Below are positions 38,087-49,553 of a stretch of DNA of 64,000 bases, one piece after another. The first letter of the stretch is position 1. Each line of letters opens with the position of its first letter. The DNA lies in contig NZ_NFJF01000007.1 of the NCBI RefSeq assembly GCF_002159735.1, positions 1-64,000 of the forward strand, in the 5' to 3' direction. A program made the translations under genes and the position numbers. The DNA is from Olsenella sp. An270. Lineage in GTDB: Bacteria > Actinomycetota > Coriobacteriia > Coriobacteriales > Atopobiaceae. The notes below the pieces were generated by a model. It saw nothing but the letters and a program-made list of their open reading frames with translations. It searched no databases and was not told where the DNA came from.

Positions 38087-38207
38087 CGTCCTGAAAATCG
38101 AAGCTGCGGCATGTCCGGTGTGCCGCAGCTTCGTTTTTAAGGACGCCGGACGGAAAATCCGCAGGTCGCCCTGAGGCCCGCGTGCCGCAGGCTCGATTTT
38201 CAGGACG
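38087..38207. terminator. hspR terminator nested in a larger inverted repeat
   Basis: CGAAGCTGCGGCA (38099-38111) and its exact complement (38121-38133), followed by TTTTT, form a strong terminator for the dnaK operon. A second copy of the arm, TGCCGCAGGCTCGATTTTCAGG (38183-38204), can pair with the whole 5' arm from 38087 (CGTCCTGAAAATCGAAGCTG). Two alternative folds are therefore possible. Confidence 0.8.
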
Positions 38208-38249
38208 CCGCGGAGGTGGGCGAGAAGAACGCCCGCCCGCGCTGAAAGA

Positions 38250-38274
38250 AATCTACTATGTAGACACTTAGATT
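38250..38274 (+). promoter_or_regulatory. HspR-type operator upstream of clpB
   Basis: AATCT-N12-CTTAGATT, same spacing and right half as at dnaK and hsp20. It lies 69 bp upstream of the clpB start codon. Confidence 0.8.
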
Positions 38275-38343
38275 TGTGAATACGCCCCTGTTCACGCGGG
38301 AACAATACTCTCTGACTAACCACGAACCCAGAAGGGGGCAACC

Positions 38344-41010
<2,667 letters not shown>

Positions 41011-41044
41011 CGGCGGCACGTCCTTCTCGCCTGCTGTCCAACCC

Positions 41045-41116
41045 CGCCGAGACAGAGAAACGGCACAGAATCGCCCCTCCAGACACCCGATTCTGTGCAG
41101 AATCTCTGTCTCGGCG
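41045..41116. repeat. 29 bp-arm hairpin of the 11385-11440 family
   Basis: CGCCGAGACAGAGAAACGGC... (41045-41073) pairs with 41088-41116 except for a four-base internal mismatch. The core GCACAGAATCG...CGATTCTGTGC and the 14-base loop length match the copy after gpsA. It lies downstream of clpB. Confidence 0.8.
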
Positions 41117-41169
41117 CTGTTGTCGGGCGCTACCATGAAGGTGACGCAACGACCGGTTGAGGAGGCGAG

Positions 41170-42735
41170 ATGGGCGAGAAGGACGACCGTACGGTGCGCA
41201 TGCGGCCCGAGGACCTGCCCGGCGTCGACCCGGACGCCACGCGCCTCGCGGGCCCGGACCCCGACGAGACCCGCGTCGACGCCACGCGCGTGGTGCGTCG
41301 CGTCCCGCCCGTGGACGCCGAGCCGACCACGCTCCTGACCGGTCGCGACGGCATCGACGCGCTGTCCGACCCGTACTTCTCGCCCGCCGCGCCCGAGGAC
41401 CTCACGACCGCGCGCCCCGTCGTGGCCATCGAGTCGCCGGTCGAGAGCCTGCCCAAGCGCAAGCGCCGCATGCCGCGCTGGGCCGTGGCCCTTCTCGTCG
41501 TGCTGGCCGTCGCCGCGGCGGCGGGCGCCGCCTACCTCACCTATGCGAACGAGCTCTGGGGCGGCAGGACCGTGCCGCAGGTCGTGGGCATGGCCGAGGA
41601 GGACGCCCGCGCGGAACTCGAGCGCGCGGGCTTTGCCGTGGAGGTCGAGTACCGCGCCGGCGACGGCGACTACGGGACCGTCCTCTCGTGCGACCCCGCC
41701 GAGGGCCAGCGCGCGGACCCGTCGGCCGGCGTCACGCTGGTCGTGGCGGGGGAGCGCACGGTGCCCGCCGTCGTGGGCCTGTCCGAGGAGGGGGCCACGC
41801 AGGCGCTCTATGACGCGGGCGCCGCCAACGTGCAGGTCACGCGCCTGAACTCGGACGAGCCGGCGGGCACGGTGCTCGCCGTGGACCCCGCGGAGGGCTC
41901 GGCCTTCGTCTCGGCCGACCCGATCACGCTCACCGTGGCACAGCCCTTCTCGGTGCCCGACCTCGAGGGCATGGCCGCCGACGAGGCGCTCGCCGCGCTG
42001 GAGGAGGCCGGCCTCACCGGCACCGTCTCCTACGTGGAGTCCGACGCCCAGAAGAACACCGTCGTGGGCTCCGACCCCGCACCCGGCACCGAGGTCGCCG
42101 GCGGCGCGAGCGTCACCCTGAGCGTCGCGAGCCCCTACCCGAGCGCGCCCATGCGGCTGCTCGAGTACTTTGACCTGGAGCCCGAGGCGCTGGCGAGCTA
42201 CCTCGCCGAGGAGGGCTTCACGCTGCGCTACGGCGCGACCTACCCCTCGAGCGGCAACGCCTACGCCATCTTCGCCGGGCCGCAGGGCGAGTCCCTGCAG
42301 ATCGGCGACTACCCGGAGTCGGCCTCGGGCGGCCGCGACGACGGCTCCGGCGGCGCCAACATGCTGGAGCAGGGTGCCGGCGTGGGCGGTGTGCGCTACG
42401 CGTTCTCCACGGCCACGCTACCGTCCGGCGGCGGCTCGGAGAGCGAGGCGGGCGTGCGCGCCGTGATGGAGGCATGCGGGTTCGAGGGCCTTCTCGATAT
42501 CTGCACGCAGGACGAGGTCATGGCGCGCGTGGGCGCGACCGGCGACTGGCACTTCGTCTGCGGCTACGGCGAGCAGGACGGCTACACGTGGGTGGTGCGC
42601 ATCGGCGGCCACGGGTCCACCACGGGCGTCGTGGCCATGGTGGCGCCGACCTCCCACTTCTCAGGGCAGGACCTCTCCAAGTTCGACGGCAGCGTCTGCG
42701 AGTTCGCGGCGTACGTCGACCTGTTCACGGGGTGA
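41170..42735 (+). CDS. Membrane-anchored PASTA-domain protein
   Basis: The 521-residue protein has a ~100-residue cytoplasmic head rich in D-x-T-R motifs (DATRLAG, DETRVDATRVV) that look like kinase or FHA target sites. A basic stop-transfer and one membrane segment follow at about 98-125 (RWAVALLVVLAVAAAAGAAY). Three PASTA repeats at about 135-335 (starting VPQVVGMAEEDA, VPAVVGLSEEGA, VPDLEGMAADEA) bind muropeptides or glycan in related proteins. The C-terminal ~180 residues are an unrecognised domain. It is probably a cell-wall sensor without its own kinase. ATG 41170 follows TTGAGGAGGCGAG. A small acidic protein gene follows after 4 bases. Confidence 0.85.
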   Translation: MGEKDDRTVRMRPEDLPGVDPDATRLAGPDPDETRVDATRVVRRVPPVDAEPTTLLTGRDGIDALSDPYFSPAAPEDLTTARPVVAIESPVESLPKRKRRMPRWAVALLVVLAVAAAAGAAYLTYANELWGGRTVPQVVGMAEEDARAELERAGFAVEVEYRAGDGDYGTVLSCDPAEGQRADPSAGVTLVVAGERTVPAVVGLSEEGATQALYDAGAANVQVTRLNSDEPAGTVLAVDPAEGSAFVSADPITLTVAQPFSVPDLEGMAADEALAALEEAGLTGTVSYVESDAQKNTVVGSDPAPGTEVAGGASVTLSVASPYPSAPMRLLEYFDLEPEALASYLAEEGFTLRYGATYPSSGNAYAIFAGPQGESLQIGDYPESASGGRDDGSGGANMLEQGAGVGGVRYAFSTATLPSGGGSESEAGVRAVMEACGFEGLLDICTQDEVMARVGATGDWHFVCGYGEQDGYTWVVRIGGHGSTTGVVAMVAPTSHFSGQDLSKFDGSVCEFAAYVDLFTG

Positions 42736-42739
42736 TCAC

Positions 42740-42874
42740 ATGGACGACAAGGACAAGCAGGCCGAGAAGGACGAGTTTCGCCGCGCGGAGAACGAGGACG
42801 ACGACGGGTACGACCCGTACTCGGACCGCCGCCCGGACCCCGAGCCGCTCTTCCAGCCCGACCCCTGGGCGTGA
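42740..42874 (+). CDS. Small acidic hypothetical protein (44 aa)
   Basis: ATG 42740 to TGA 42874 encodes 44 residues, very rich in Asp, Glu, Lys and Arg, with a C-terminal PDPEPLFQPDPWA tail. It begins four bases after the PASTA-protein stop. Third codon positions are almost all G or C, as in real genes here. Function is unknown. A role as a partner of the PASTA protein is suggested only by position. Ends six bases before the convergent membrane-protein gene. Confidence 0.55.
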   Translation: MDDKDKQAEKDEFRRAENEDDDGYDPYSDRRPDPEPLFQPDPWA

Positions 42875-42880
42875 CGTCGC

Positions 42881-43285
42881 CTAGCGGGCGGTTGAGCCCC
42901 AGTTGGTCTGCATGTACTCCCAGACTAAGAAGACCACGACGGCGAGCACGGCCAGCACCACGAAGAGGGCGATCGCGGTCTTGATGCGCGTGCGGCGCTC
43001 GCGCGAGGCGAAGATGTCGCGGCGGCCCTTGGGGATCTCCAGGTACTGACCGTACTGGAGGTCGCGGCGCAGCTGAGCGCCCTCGGCGCGGGAGCGGCGG
43101 TACGCACGGCCCGAGATCATCCCGCCGGGCGCGACGTAGTCGGACTCGTGCGCGACATAGCCGGACTCGTCCGGCTCCTGGGCGAGGTCGTCGATCGGCT
43201 CCACGCTGCGGTGCGCCGGGCGCTGACGCACATAGGGCGCGGCATGCCTGCCCGCGGCACCGCTGTTGGGCTCGCTGCTGCTCAT
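42881..43285 (-). CDS. Single-pass membrane protein of unknown function
   Basis: The 134-residue protein has a long polar N-terminal region with Ser, Asp, Tyr and Arg-rich stretches. One membrane segment lies near the C-terminus (AIALFVVLAVLAVVVFLVW), followed by a short tail, so it is probably tail-anchored with the N-terminus in the cytosol. I chose ATG 43285 (MSSSEPNSG) because CCGGAGGTCCC precedes it. The longer frame would run through the hsp20 operator region. No family recognised. It is divergent from hsp20. Confidence 0.7.
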   Translation of the reverse strand: MSSSEPNSGAAGRHAAPYVRQRPAHRSVEPIDDLAQEPDESGYVAHESDYVAPGGMISGRAYRRSRAEGAQLRRDLQYGQYLEIPKGRRDIFASRERRTRIKTAIALFVVLAVLAVVVFLVWEYMQTNWGSTAR

Positions 43286-43344
43286 GGGACCTCCGGCTCT
43301 CTTCTCGGTTTGCGACATTATGCAACAGCTTGTCTCCTGTTCAA

Positions 43345-43369
43345 AATCTAAGTTGGTGACGCTTAGATA
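43345..43369 (+). promoter_or_regulatory. HspR-type operator upstream of hsp20
   Basis: AATCTAAG-N9-CTTAGATA, the most symmetric of the three copies (8 bp arms). It sits in the divergent gap between hsp20 and the single-pass membrane protein, and could in principle affect both. Confidence 0.8.
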
Positions 43370-43495
43370 TGATGAGTATGTGTCGCTGAGAATTTCTCGC
43401 CCGCACCGCATATTCCGCCCGCGTCGGGGAATAAGTACCAACGAGCGACAGGGTGCCCAAGGAGGCGCCCACCACAGATAGAAGGAGTGATCACC

Positions 43496-43927
43496 ATGGC
43501 AAGCATGATTCCGTACGACCGTTACACGAGGGCTCTCCGCAGCTGGCCGTTTGACGAGTTCGACCGCATCTTCGACGCGCCGTTCGCCGCGCTCTCCACG
43601 GGCAACGCCGGCTTCAAGATGAACGTCGAGGACGCCGGCACCGCCTACGTCGTGACCGCCGAGCTCCCGGGCGTCACGCGCGACCAGATCGACGTCGAGC
43701 TCAACGAGGGTCGCCTGTCCGTCTCCGTCGAGAAGAAGGAGTCCGACGAGGAGAAGGGCAAGAACTACCTCTACAAGGAGTCCGGCGAGTGGAGCGCCAC
43801 GCGCGGCGTCTTCCTCAAGGACGCGGCCACGGCCGGTCTCACCGCCAAGCTCGAGGGCGGCATCCTCACGGTGAACGTCCCCAAGCAGGACGAGAAGGCC
43901 AACGTCACCAAGATTACGATCGACTAA
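43496..43927 (+). CDS. hsp20: Hsp20/alpha-crystallin small heat-shock protein
   Basis: The 143-residue holdase has the alpha-crystallin domain at about 40-135: FKMNVEDAGTAYVVTAELPG, then the conserved LEGGILTVNVPK near the end and a short tail without an obvious I-x-I. I chose ATG 43496 (MASMIPYDRY), with GAAGGAG eight bases upstream. Expression is probably repressed by HspR at the operator 43345-43369. A strong terminator follows. Confidence 0.95.
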   Translation: MASMIPYDRYTRALRSWPFDEFDRIFDAPFAALSTGNAGFKMNVEDAGTAYVVTAELPGVTRDQIDVELNEGRLSVSVEKKESDEEKGKNYLYKESGEWSATRGVFLKDAATAGLTAKLEGGILTVNVPKQDEKANVTKITID

Positions 43928-43950
43928 CGTCGGGAAACGCAGCGATTCGG

Positions 43951-43985
43951 CGGGTCGGGACCCACGGGTTCCGGCCCGTTTTTTG
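43951..43985 (+). terminator. Rho-independent terminator of hsp20
   Basis: CGGGTCGGGACC, loop, GGTTCCGGCCCG followed by TTTTTT. The 12 bp stem has two G-U pairs. Confidence 0.9.
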
Positions 43986-43994
43986 CTTTGGCCC

Positions 43995-44210
43995 AGGAAT
44001 TGCAGCCCTTGTCCGGGCCTCGTCTAGAAATCGCCGTCCTTGTCCGCCGCCACTCTAAGAATCGCCGCCGTTGTACGGGCGTTATCCCCTCTCGCGGTAC
44101 AAGGCCCCAAGTTTCTAGAGCCCCTCAGGACAAGAGCGCCTTTTACTAGATTAGCTAGCGACAAGAACCGCGTTTTCTAGAACGGCCAATGACAAGGGCG
44201 GCGATTTCTC
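43995..44210. repeat. Seven-unit palindromic intergenic array
   Basis: Degenerate ~22 bp units with consensus CTAGAAATCGCCGTCCTTGTCC occur three times forward (about 43996, 44024, 44054) and four times reversed (about 44097, 44127, 44159, 44188), with a period near 30 bp. The 316-base spacer between hsp20 and the MBL gene holds only the terminator and this array. Different sequence from copies A-C, but the same forward-then-reverse design. Confidence 0.8.
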
Positions 44211-44243
44211 TCACGAACGCCCGCCCTTCTCGTCCGTCCCCTG

Positions 44244-45056
44244 CTAGAAGACGGAGAGCGGCCAGTCCTGCGCGGCGCAGCAGATCGTGAGGCGGCCGTC
44301 GGGCGTGCGGGCCTCCGGGCGACCGTCCTCCCCGGGGGCGACCTCGGCCCTGACCGCCGCCGCCAGCTCCCGCGCGCAGAGGCTCGGGCGGTTGTTCTCC
44401 TGCGAGAGGTGCATGGCGACCACGGTCTCGGTGTCCGGCCCCACCAGGCGTCCGAGCGCGGCCGCCGCCTGGGCGTTGGAGAGGTGGCCGCACGGCCCGC
44501 CCACACGGGCCTTGAGGTAGGCGGGATAGGTGCCCGTCGCGAGCATGCGCTCGTCGTGGTTGGACTCGAGCGCCAGGATGCGCGTTCCCGCCAGGGCCTC
44601 GAGCGCCTCGTCGCCCAGCTCGCCGGTGTCGGTGCAGAAGCCGAGCGCGTCGTCGTCCGTGGAGAAGCGCAGGCCGATGGGATCGGCCACGTCGTGCGAG
44701 GTGGGGAAGGTCCGCACGCGCATGCCGGCGACCTCCAGCTCGTCGGAGTGGCCAACGAGCGTGAACGGCAGCTCGGCGAGGTAGCGGCGCGCGGCAATGG
44801 TGCCGGCGGTCGCGAGGAGCAGCCCGTCGAAGCGGTTGCAGAACACGGTGAGCCCGCCCACGTGGTCGGAGTGCTCGTGGGTGAGGATCACGGCGACCAC
44901 GCGACCCATGTCCACGCCCAGCTCGTCCGCCCGGCCGAGGAGCGCCCGCCGCGAGATGCCGCAGTCGACGAGCACCGAGCCCCCGGGGCCCTCGACCACG
45001 GCGGCGTTGCCCTTGGAGCCGCTGGCCAGCACGTGCAGGTGGATTTCGGGGGTCAT
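44244..45056 (-). CDS. MBL-fold metallohydrolase (WalJ/YycJ-like)
   Basis: The 270-residue metallo-beta-lactamase-fold hydrolase begins LHVLASGSKGNAAVVEG. The metal motif VILTHEHSDHVGGL (HxHxDH) and later TSHDVADPIGLRF, LESNHDERML and HLSQENN match the WalJ/YycJ group of small nucleases or hydrolases. I chose ATG 45056, with GAGAGGACCCCC upstream; a longer frame would overlap the divergent tilS promoter. The substrate is unknown. Confidence 0.9.
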   Translation of the reverse strand: MTPEIHLHVLASGSKGNAAVVEGPGGSVLVDCGISRRALLGRADELGVDMGRVVAVILTHEHSDHVGGLTVFCNRFDGLLLATAGTIAARRYLAELPFTLVGHSDELEVAGMRVRTFPTSHDVADPIGLRFSTDDDALGFCTDTGELGDEALEALAGTRILALESNHDERMLATGTYPAYLKARVGGPCGHLSNAQAAAALGRLVGPDTETVVAMHLSQENNRPSLCARELAAAVRAEVAPGEDGRPEARTPDGRLTICCAAQDWPLSVF

Positions 45057-45137
45057 GGGGGTCCTCTCGCTGTCGTACACTTCTGGTGGCGGGCATGGCG
45101 TCCCGCAGTAGTACAGGGTACCCGTTGGGGGTGACAC

Positions 45138-46643
45138 ATGCCGAGCGTCTCTCGCAGATTTGGTGCCTCGGGCGAGCGCTTCGAGCGCCCGAGCGGCCAG
45201 GTCGACCCGGCGCTCGCCGCGCCCGTGGTCCTCATGGTCTCGGGCGGCGCGGACTCCACGGCGCTGCTCGTGCTGGCCGCCACCTCCGCACTGGACATCG
45301 ACGACGGACGCGGCCGCGCGCGCATCGCCCGCGAGCGACTCCACGTGCTGCACGTCAACCACGGTCTGCGCGGCCTGGACGCCGAGGAGGACGAGGAATT
45401 TGTTCGCGACCTCGCCGCCCGCTACGGCATGCCCTGCACGATCAGGCGTGCCGACGTGGCGGCGCTTGCCGCCGGCGCGGGGGACAACGTGGAGAACGCG
45501 GGCCGCGAGCTGCGCTACGCCGAGGCGACCCGCCTAGCCAACGAGCTCTCCGAACGCGCGGGCACGCCGCGCTCTGCCGCGCGCATCCTCACCGCCCACA
45601 CCGCCGACGACCGCGCGGAGACCTTCTTCATGAACGCGATCCGCGGCACCGGGGCGGCGGGGCTCTCGTCGATTCCGCGACGCCGGAACCACATCGTCCG
45701 GCCGCTTTTGGACCGAACGCACGAGGAGCTCTGCGACCTGCTGCGCATGCGCGGCATCGTCTGGCGCGAGGACGACACCAACGCCGACACCCGCTACCTG
45801 CGCGCCTACGTCCGCCACGAGGTCATGCCCGTGGTGCGGGAGCGAAACCCGCGTATTGTGGCCAACCTTGCCGCCACCTGCGACATCCTCTCCGACGAGG
45901 ATGCCTATCTCACCTCCGTTGCTGGTCGCGCCCTGCGCGACCTCACGCGCCGCGAGGCCGAGGGGCTCGTCGTGCTGGACGCGGCCCGCCTGGCCGCACT
46001 CGAGGTCGCCGTCGCGCGCCGCGTGGTGCGCGCCGCGCTCCTCGCCGTCTGCCCGGGCGCCCGGCTCGAGGCCCGCCACGTCGCGGGCATCCTGCGCGCC
46101 GTCGCCGCAGGAGAGGGGTCGCTCACCATACCGATGGGTGTCTCCGCTCGCGTGGAGCATGGCCTGCTCGTGCTGCGCGCCCGGTCGGGCGTCCCCTCGC
46201 CCTCCGCCGCCTGGCTCGAGGTCCCCGGGCGGCTCGAGCTCGCGGACGGTCGCGTGCTCGTCGCGCGCCTCGTCGAGGTCGCGCCTGGCACGGACCCCGC
46301 GGCACGCGCCCGCGCGCACGCGCTGGAGTGGGACGGTGAGTCGGTCCTCCTCGACGCCGTCGCCGCTGGCGTGGACCCCGCTCGTGGCGGGCGGCTGTGG
46401 GTCGATGCGCCCCGGCCCGGTGACGTCCTGTGCCCCCTCGGCATGCACGGCCAGTCCAAGAAGGTGTCCGACCTGCTCGGCGAGGCGGGCGTCCCCCTCG
46501 ACGACCGGGCGGCGGTGCCCGTGGTGCGCACCTCGCCCACCGGCGCGGTGGTCTGGGTCGCCCCCGTCCGGCCCGATGAGCGCGCCCGCTGCGCTGCCGC
46601 GACCAGGTGGCTGCTCGAGCTCGCCCTCCTCAGGGAGGCGTAG
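45138..46643 (+). CDS. tilS: tRNA(Ile)-lysidine synthase
   Basis: Modifies C34 of tRNA-Ile(CAU) to lysidine so it reads AUA; essential. The 501 residues have the PP-loop VLMVSGGADSTALL, HVNHGLRG and the catalytic region LTAHTADDRAETFFMN. The C-terminal part carries the TilS substrate-binding domains (RPGDVLCPLGMHGQSKKVSDLLGEA). ATG 45138 follows TTGGGGGTGACAC. It is followed by a palindromic array and hpt-ftsH, the conserved tilS-hpt-ftsH order. Confidence 0.95.
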   Translation: MPSVSRRFGASGERFERPSGQVDPALAAPVVLMVSGGADSTALLVLAATSALDIDDGRGRARIARERLHVLHVNHGLRGLDAEEDEEFVRDLAARYGMPCTIRRADVAALAAGAGDNVENAGRELRYAEATRLANELSERAGTPRSAARILTAHTADDRAETFFMNAIRGTGAAGLSSIPRRRNHIVRPLLDRTHEELCDLLRMRGIVWREDDTNADTRYLRAYVRHEVMPVVRERNPRIVANLAATCDILSDEDAYLTSVAGRALRDLTRREAEGLVVLDAARLAALEVAVARRVVRAALLAVCPGARLEARHVAGILRAVAAGEGSLTIPMGVSARVEHGLLVLRARSGVPSPSAAWLEVPGRLELADGRVLVARLVEVAPGTDPAARARAHALEWDGESVLLDAVAAGVDPARGGRLWVDAPRPGDVLCPLGMHGQSKKVSDLLGEAGVPLDDRAAVPVVRTSPTGAVVWVAPVRPDERARCAAATRWLLELALLREA

Positions 46644-46662
46644 GCGCGCTCCGCGGCGTGCC

Positions 46663-46898
46663 GTGCATAAAACCCGCGCTCGTGCTACATTCGCGCGCTT
46701 TTCAAAACAAAACGTCGACTCGTGTAGCGTGATTTCGCCGCAAAATCGAAAATTGATTCTAAATCTGATTCTGAATCCAGCGACTTTGCAAGCGCGCCCG
46801 CTTCAAAGTCGTCTCAGGGGCAAAAAAGACGTTACACGAATCGCGGTTTTATGCACGGGAAGGTGCCTAGTGCTGCACGAGTGGACGTTTTATGCAGC
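46663..46898. repeat. Four-unit palindromic intergenic array (copy B)
   Basis: Forward units start at 46663 and 46703 (GTGCATAAAACCCGCGCTCG, CAAAACAAAACGTCGACTCG). Reverse units start at 46831 and 46872 (GTTACACGAATCGCGGTTTT, GCTGCACGAGTGGACGTTTT). Spacings are again 40 and 41 bp. A CGACTTTG/CAAAGTCG hairpin lies between. The remainder of the 381-base tilS-hpt gap (46899-47024) contains only the hpt leader; no ORF. Confidence 0.85.
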
Positions 46899-47024
46899 AA
46901 GCTCCCGACAGGGCGCCGGCGGTCCCGCCGCCGTCGCTTTGCGCTCGAGTGCGCACACGCCCTCTGTCCTGCGGTATGCTTGCATAAGCAACATGGCACC
47001 GCATGCCAGAGGAAGGGGAGAGCC

Positions 47025-47573
47025 ATGGAGTCACTGCATCCTGACGTCAAGGAGGTCCTGCTTTCCGAGGAGGACATCCGCGGCATCGTGAGTCGTATGG
47101 GCGAGCAGATCACCCGCGACTATGCCGACAAGAATCCGCTGGTCGTGGCCGTGCTGCGCGGCGCCGTGGTCTTCACGGCAGACCTCATGCGCGCCATCGA
47201 CTGCCCGATGTCGGTGGACTTCATGGCGGTCTCCAGCTACGGCGAGGCGGCCAAGAGCTCCGGCGTGGTCCGCATCGTCAAGGACCTCGACACCAAGATC
47301 GAAGGTCGCAACGTGCTCATCGTCGAGGACATCCTCGACTCCGGCCTCACGCTCTCCTACCTCATCGACCTGCTCAAGGGCCGCGGCCCGGCCTCGGTCG
47401 AGGTAGCGGCGTTCCTCGTGAAGGACGTCGCCGGCAAGCGTCCGGCCATCGAGCCGCGCTACGTGGGAACCCACGTGCCCGACGAGTTCATCGTCGGTTA
47501 CGGCCTTGACTTCGCGGAGCGCTATCGCAACCTGCCCTACATCGGCATCCTCAAGCCCGAGGTCTATCAGTAA
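47025..47573 (+). CDS. hpt: Hypoxanthine phosphoribosyltransferase
   Basis: Purine salvage: hypoxanthine or guanine plus PRPP to IMP or GMP. The 182-residue product has LVVAVLRGAVVFTADL and the PRPP-binding signature VLIVEDILDSGLTLSYL. The C-terminal YVGTHVPDEFIVGYGLDFAE segment is the base-binding region. ATG 47025 follows AGGAAGGGGAGAGCC. ftsH starts 13 bases after the stop. Confidence 0.96.
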   Translation: MESLHPDVKEVLLSEEDIRGIVSRMGEQITRDYADKNPLVVAVLRGAVVFTADLMRAIDCPMSVDFMAVSSYGEAAKSSGVVRIVKDLDTKIEGRNVLIVEDILDSGLTLSYLIDLLKGRGPASVEVAAFLVKDVAGKRPAIEPRYVGTHVPDEFIVGYGLDFAERYRNLPYIGILKPEVYQ

Positions 47574-47585
47574 GCGAGGACGCGC

Positions 47586-49553
47586 GTGCCAGATCCAAAC
47601 AACAGCGGGGACAGAGACGGACAGAACAGCGGTGGGTCCCCGGGCCTGCCGGGCGGCCCCTCCCGCTCCGGCACCATCACGGGGCTGCTCGTCCTTGCCA
47701 TCGTGGTCTACCTGGCCTACTCGATGGGCTCCGCGCTCTCCGGGCGCGACCGCTCCGCAGACGTGCTGCCCACCAACCAGTTCGTGACCGCCGTCGAGCA
47801 GGGGCGCGTCGCCGAGGTCACCTACAAGACCTCCGACGGCAGCGTCGCCGGCACGTACTGGACCAGCGCGGAGGACCGCGGCGACGACTCCAAGCTCGTC
47901 GAGTATCAGAGCGTCTACGTGGGATCCGACTCGCTGGCAGAGCTCATGGCCGAGCACCCGCGCGTCACCTACCGGATCGACACGAGCTCCGGCGACCTGC
48001 TGGAGACGATCATCGTCTCGGTTGTCCCCACGCTGCTGCTCGTGGGCGTCTTCGTCTTCTACATGAGCCGCATGTCCCAGCAGCAGGACAAGACCATGTC
48101 CTTCTCCAAGACCAAGGCGCTCACCCTGGAGGGCGAGCGACCCAAGGTCACCTTTGCCGACGTCGCGGGCATCGACGAGGCGGTCGAGGAGCTCCAGGAG
48201 GTCCGCGACTTCCTCGCCGACCCCGAGCGCTACCACAAGATGGGCGCCCGCATCCCGCGCGGCCTTTTGCTCGTGGGCCCGCCGGGCACCGGCAAGACGC
48301 TGCTCGCCAAGGCCGTGGCCGGCGAGGCGGGCGTCCCCTTCTTCTCCATCTCCGGCTCCGACTTCGTCGAGATGTTCGTGGGCGTGGGCGCCTCCCGCGT
48401 GCGCGACCTCTTCAAGCAGGCCAAGGAGGCCGCCCCCTGCATCGTCTTCATCGATGAGATCGACGCCGTCGGCCGCCAGCGCGGCGCCGGCCTCGGCGGC
48501 GGGCACGACGAGCGCGAGCAGACCCTCAACCAGCTGCTCGTCGAGATGGACGGCTTCGAGGACAACTCCTCGGTCATCCTGATCGCCGCCACCAACCGCC
48601 CCGACATCCTCGACCCGGCGCTGCTGCGCCCCGGCCGCTTCGACCGCCGCGTGACGGTCGACCGTCCCGACGTGGGCGGCCGCGAGAAGATTCTGACCGT
48701 GCACGCCAAGGGCAAGCCCGTCGCCGCCGACGTCGACCTCGCGCGCCTGGCCAAGGTGACGCCGGGCTTCACGGGCGCCGACCTCGCCAACCTCATGAAC
48801 GAGGCGGCGCTGCTCGCCGCCCGCCGGCGCAAGGAGACGATCGGCGCCGACGAGGTCGAGGAGGCCATGGAGCGCGTCATGGCCGGCCCCGAGCGCAAGA
48901 GCCGCGTCATCACCGAGCGCGAGCGTCGCGTGATCGCCTACCACGAGTCCGGCCACGCCCTCGTGGGCCACGTCCTGGCGCACTCCGACCCCATCCACAA
49001 GATCAGCATCGTGAGCCGCGGCCAGGCGCTCGGCTACACCATGCAGATCCCCGAGGAGGACCACTTCCTGGAGACTCGCGACGGCATGCTCGACCAGATC
49101 GCGGTGCTGCTCGCGGGCCGCACGGCCGAGGAGCTCTTCTGCGACGACGTCACAACCGGCGCGAGCAACGACCTCGAGCGGGCGACCAAGCTCGCGCGCA
49201 CGATGGTCACGCGCTACGGCATGAGCGACGAGCTGGGCGCGCAGGTCTTCGGCGAGGCGCAGCACGAGGTCTTCCTGGGGCGCGACTACGCCAACCACCA
49301 GGACTACTCCGCCGAGACGGCCAAGCGCATCGACGACGAGGTCGAGCGCATCATGCGCACCGGCCACGCCCGCGCCCGCGAGGCGCTGGACGCCCGGCGC
49401 GACCAGATGGACACCATGGCACGCGTGCTCCTGGAGCGCGAGACCGTGGAGGGTGCCGCGGTTGACGCCCTTCTCGACGACCGCTGGGACGAGTACGTCG
49501 CGACCGAGAAGAACGACGGGGCGGCGGACGCCGCCGGAGGGGAGCAGCAGTGA
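47586..49553 (+). CDS. ftsH: ATP-dependent zinc metalloprotease FtsH
   Basis: Membrane quality-control protease, 655 residues. Two membrane segments flank an extracytoplasmic loop ([20 protein letters not shown] near 25-45, and about 135-160). The AAA domain has Walker [31 protein letters not shown] and the SRH region. The zinc site is HESGH in [14 protein letters not shown]. The start is GTG 47586. The start of the next gene overlaps its stop (GTGA). Confidence 0.97.
   Translation: MPDPNNSGDRDGQNSGGSPGLPGGPSRSGTITGLLVLAIVVYLAYSMGSALSGRDRSADVLPTNQFVTAVEQGRVAEVTYKTSDGSVAGTYWTSAEDRGDDSKLVEYQSVYVGSDSLAELMAEHPRVTYRIDTSSGDLLETIIVSVVPTLLLVGVFVFYMSRMSQQQDKTMSFSKTKALTLEGERPKVTFADVAGIDEAVEELQEVRDFLADPERYHKMGARIPRGLLLVGPPGTGKTLLAKAVAGEAGVPFFSISGSDFVEMFVGVGASRVRDLFKQAKEAAPCIVFIDEIDAVGRQRGAGLGGGHDEREQTLNQLLVEMDGFEDNSSVILIAATNRPDILDPALLRPGRFDRRVTVDRPDVGGREKILTVHAKGKPVAADVDLARLAKVTPGFTGADLANLMNEAALLAARRRKETIGADEVEEAMERVMAGPERKSRVITERERRVIAYHESGHALVGHVLAHSDPIHKISIVSRGQALGYTMQIPEEDHFLETRDGMLDQIAVLLAGRTAEELFCDDVTTGASNDLERATKLARTMVTRYGMSDELGAQVFGEAQHEVFLGRDYANHQDYSAETAKRIDDEVERIMRTGHARAREALDARRDQMDTMARVLLERETVEGAAVDALLDDRWDEYVATEKNDGAADAAGGEQQ

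Noticed and set aside
44177-44797. Overlapping minus-strand frame inside the MBL hydrolase gene
   Set aside because: Arg/Ser/Pro/Thr-rich frame-shifted shadow of the hydrolase with no own start signal.
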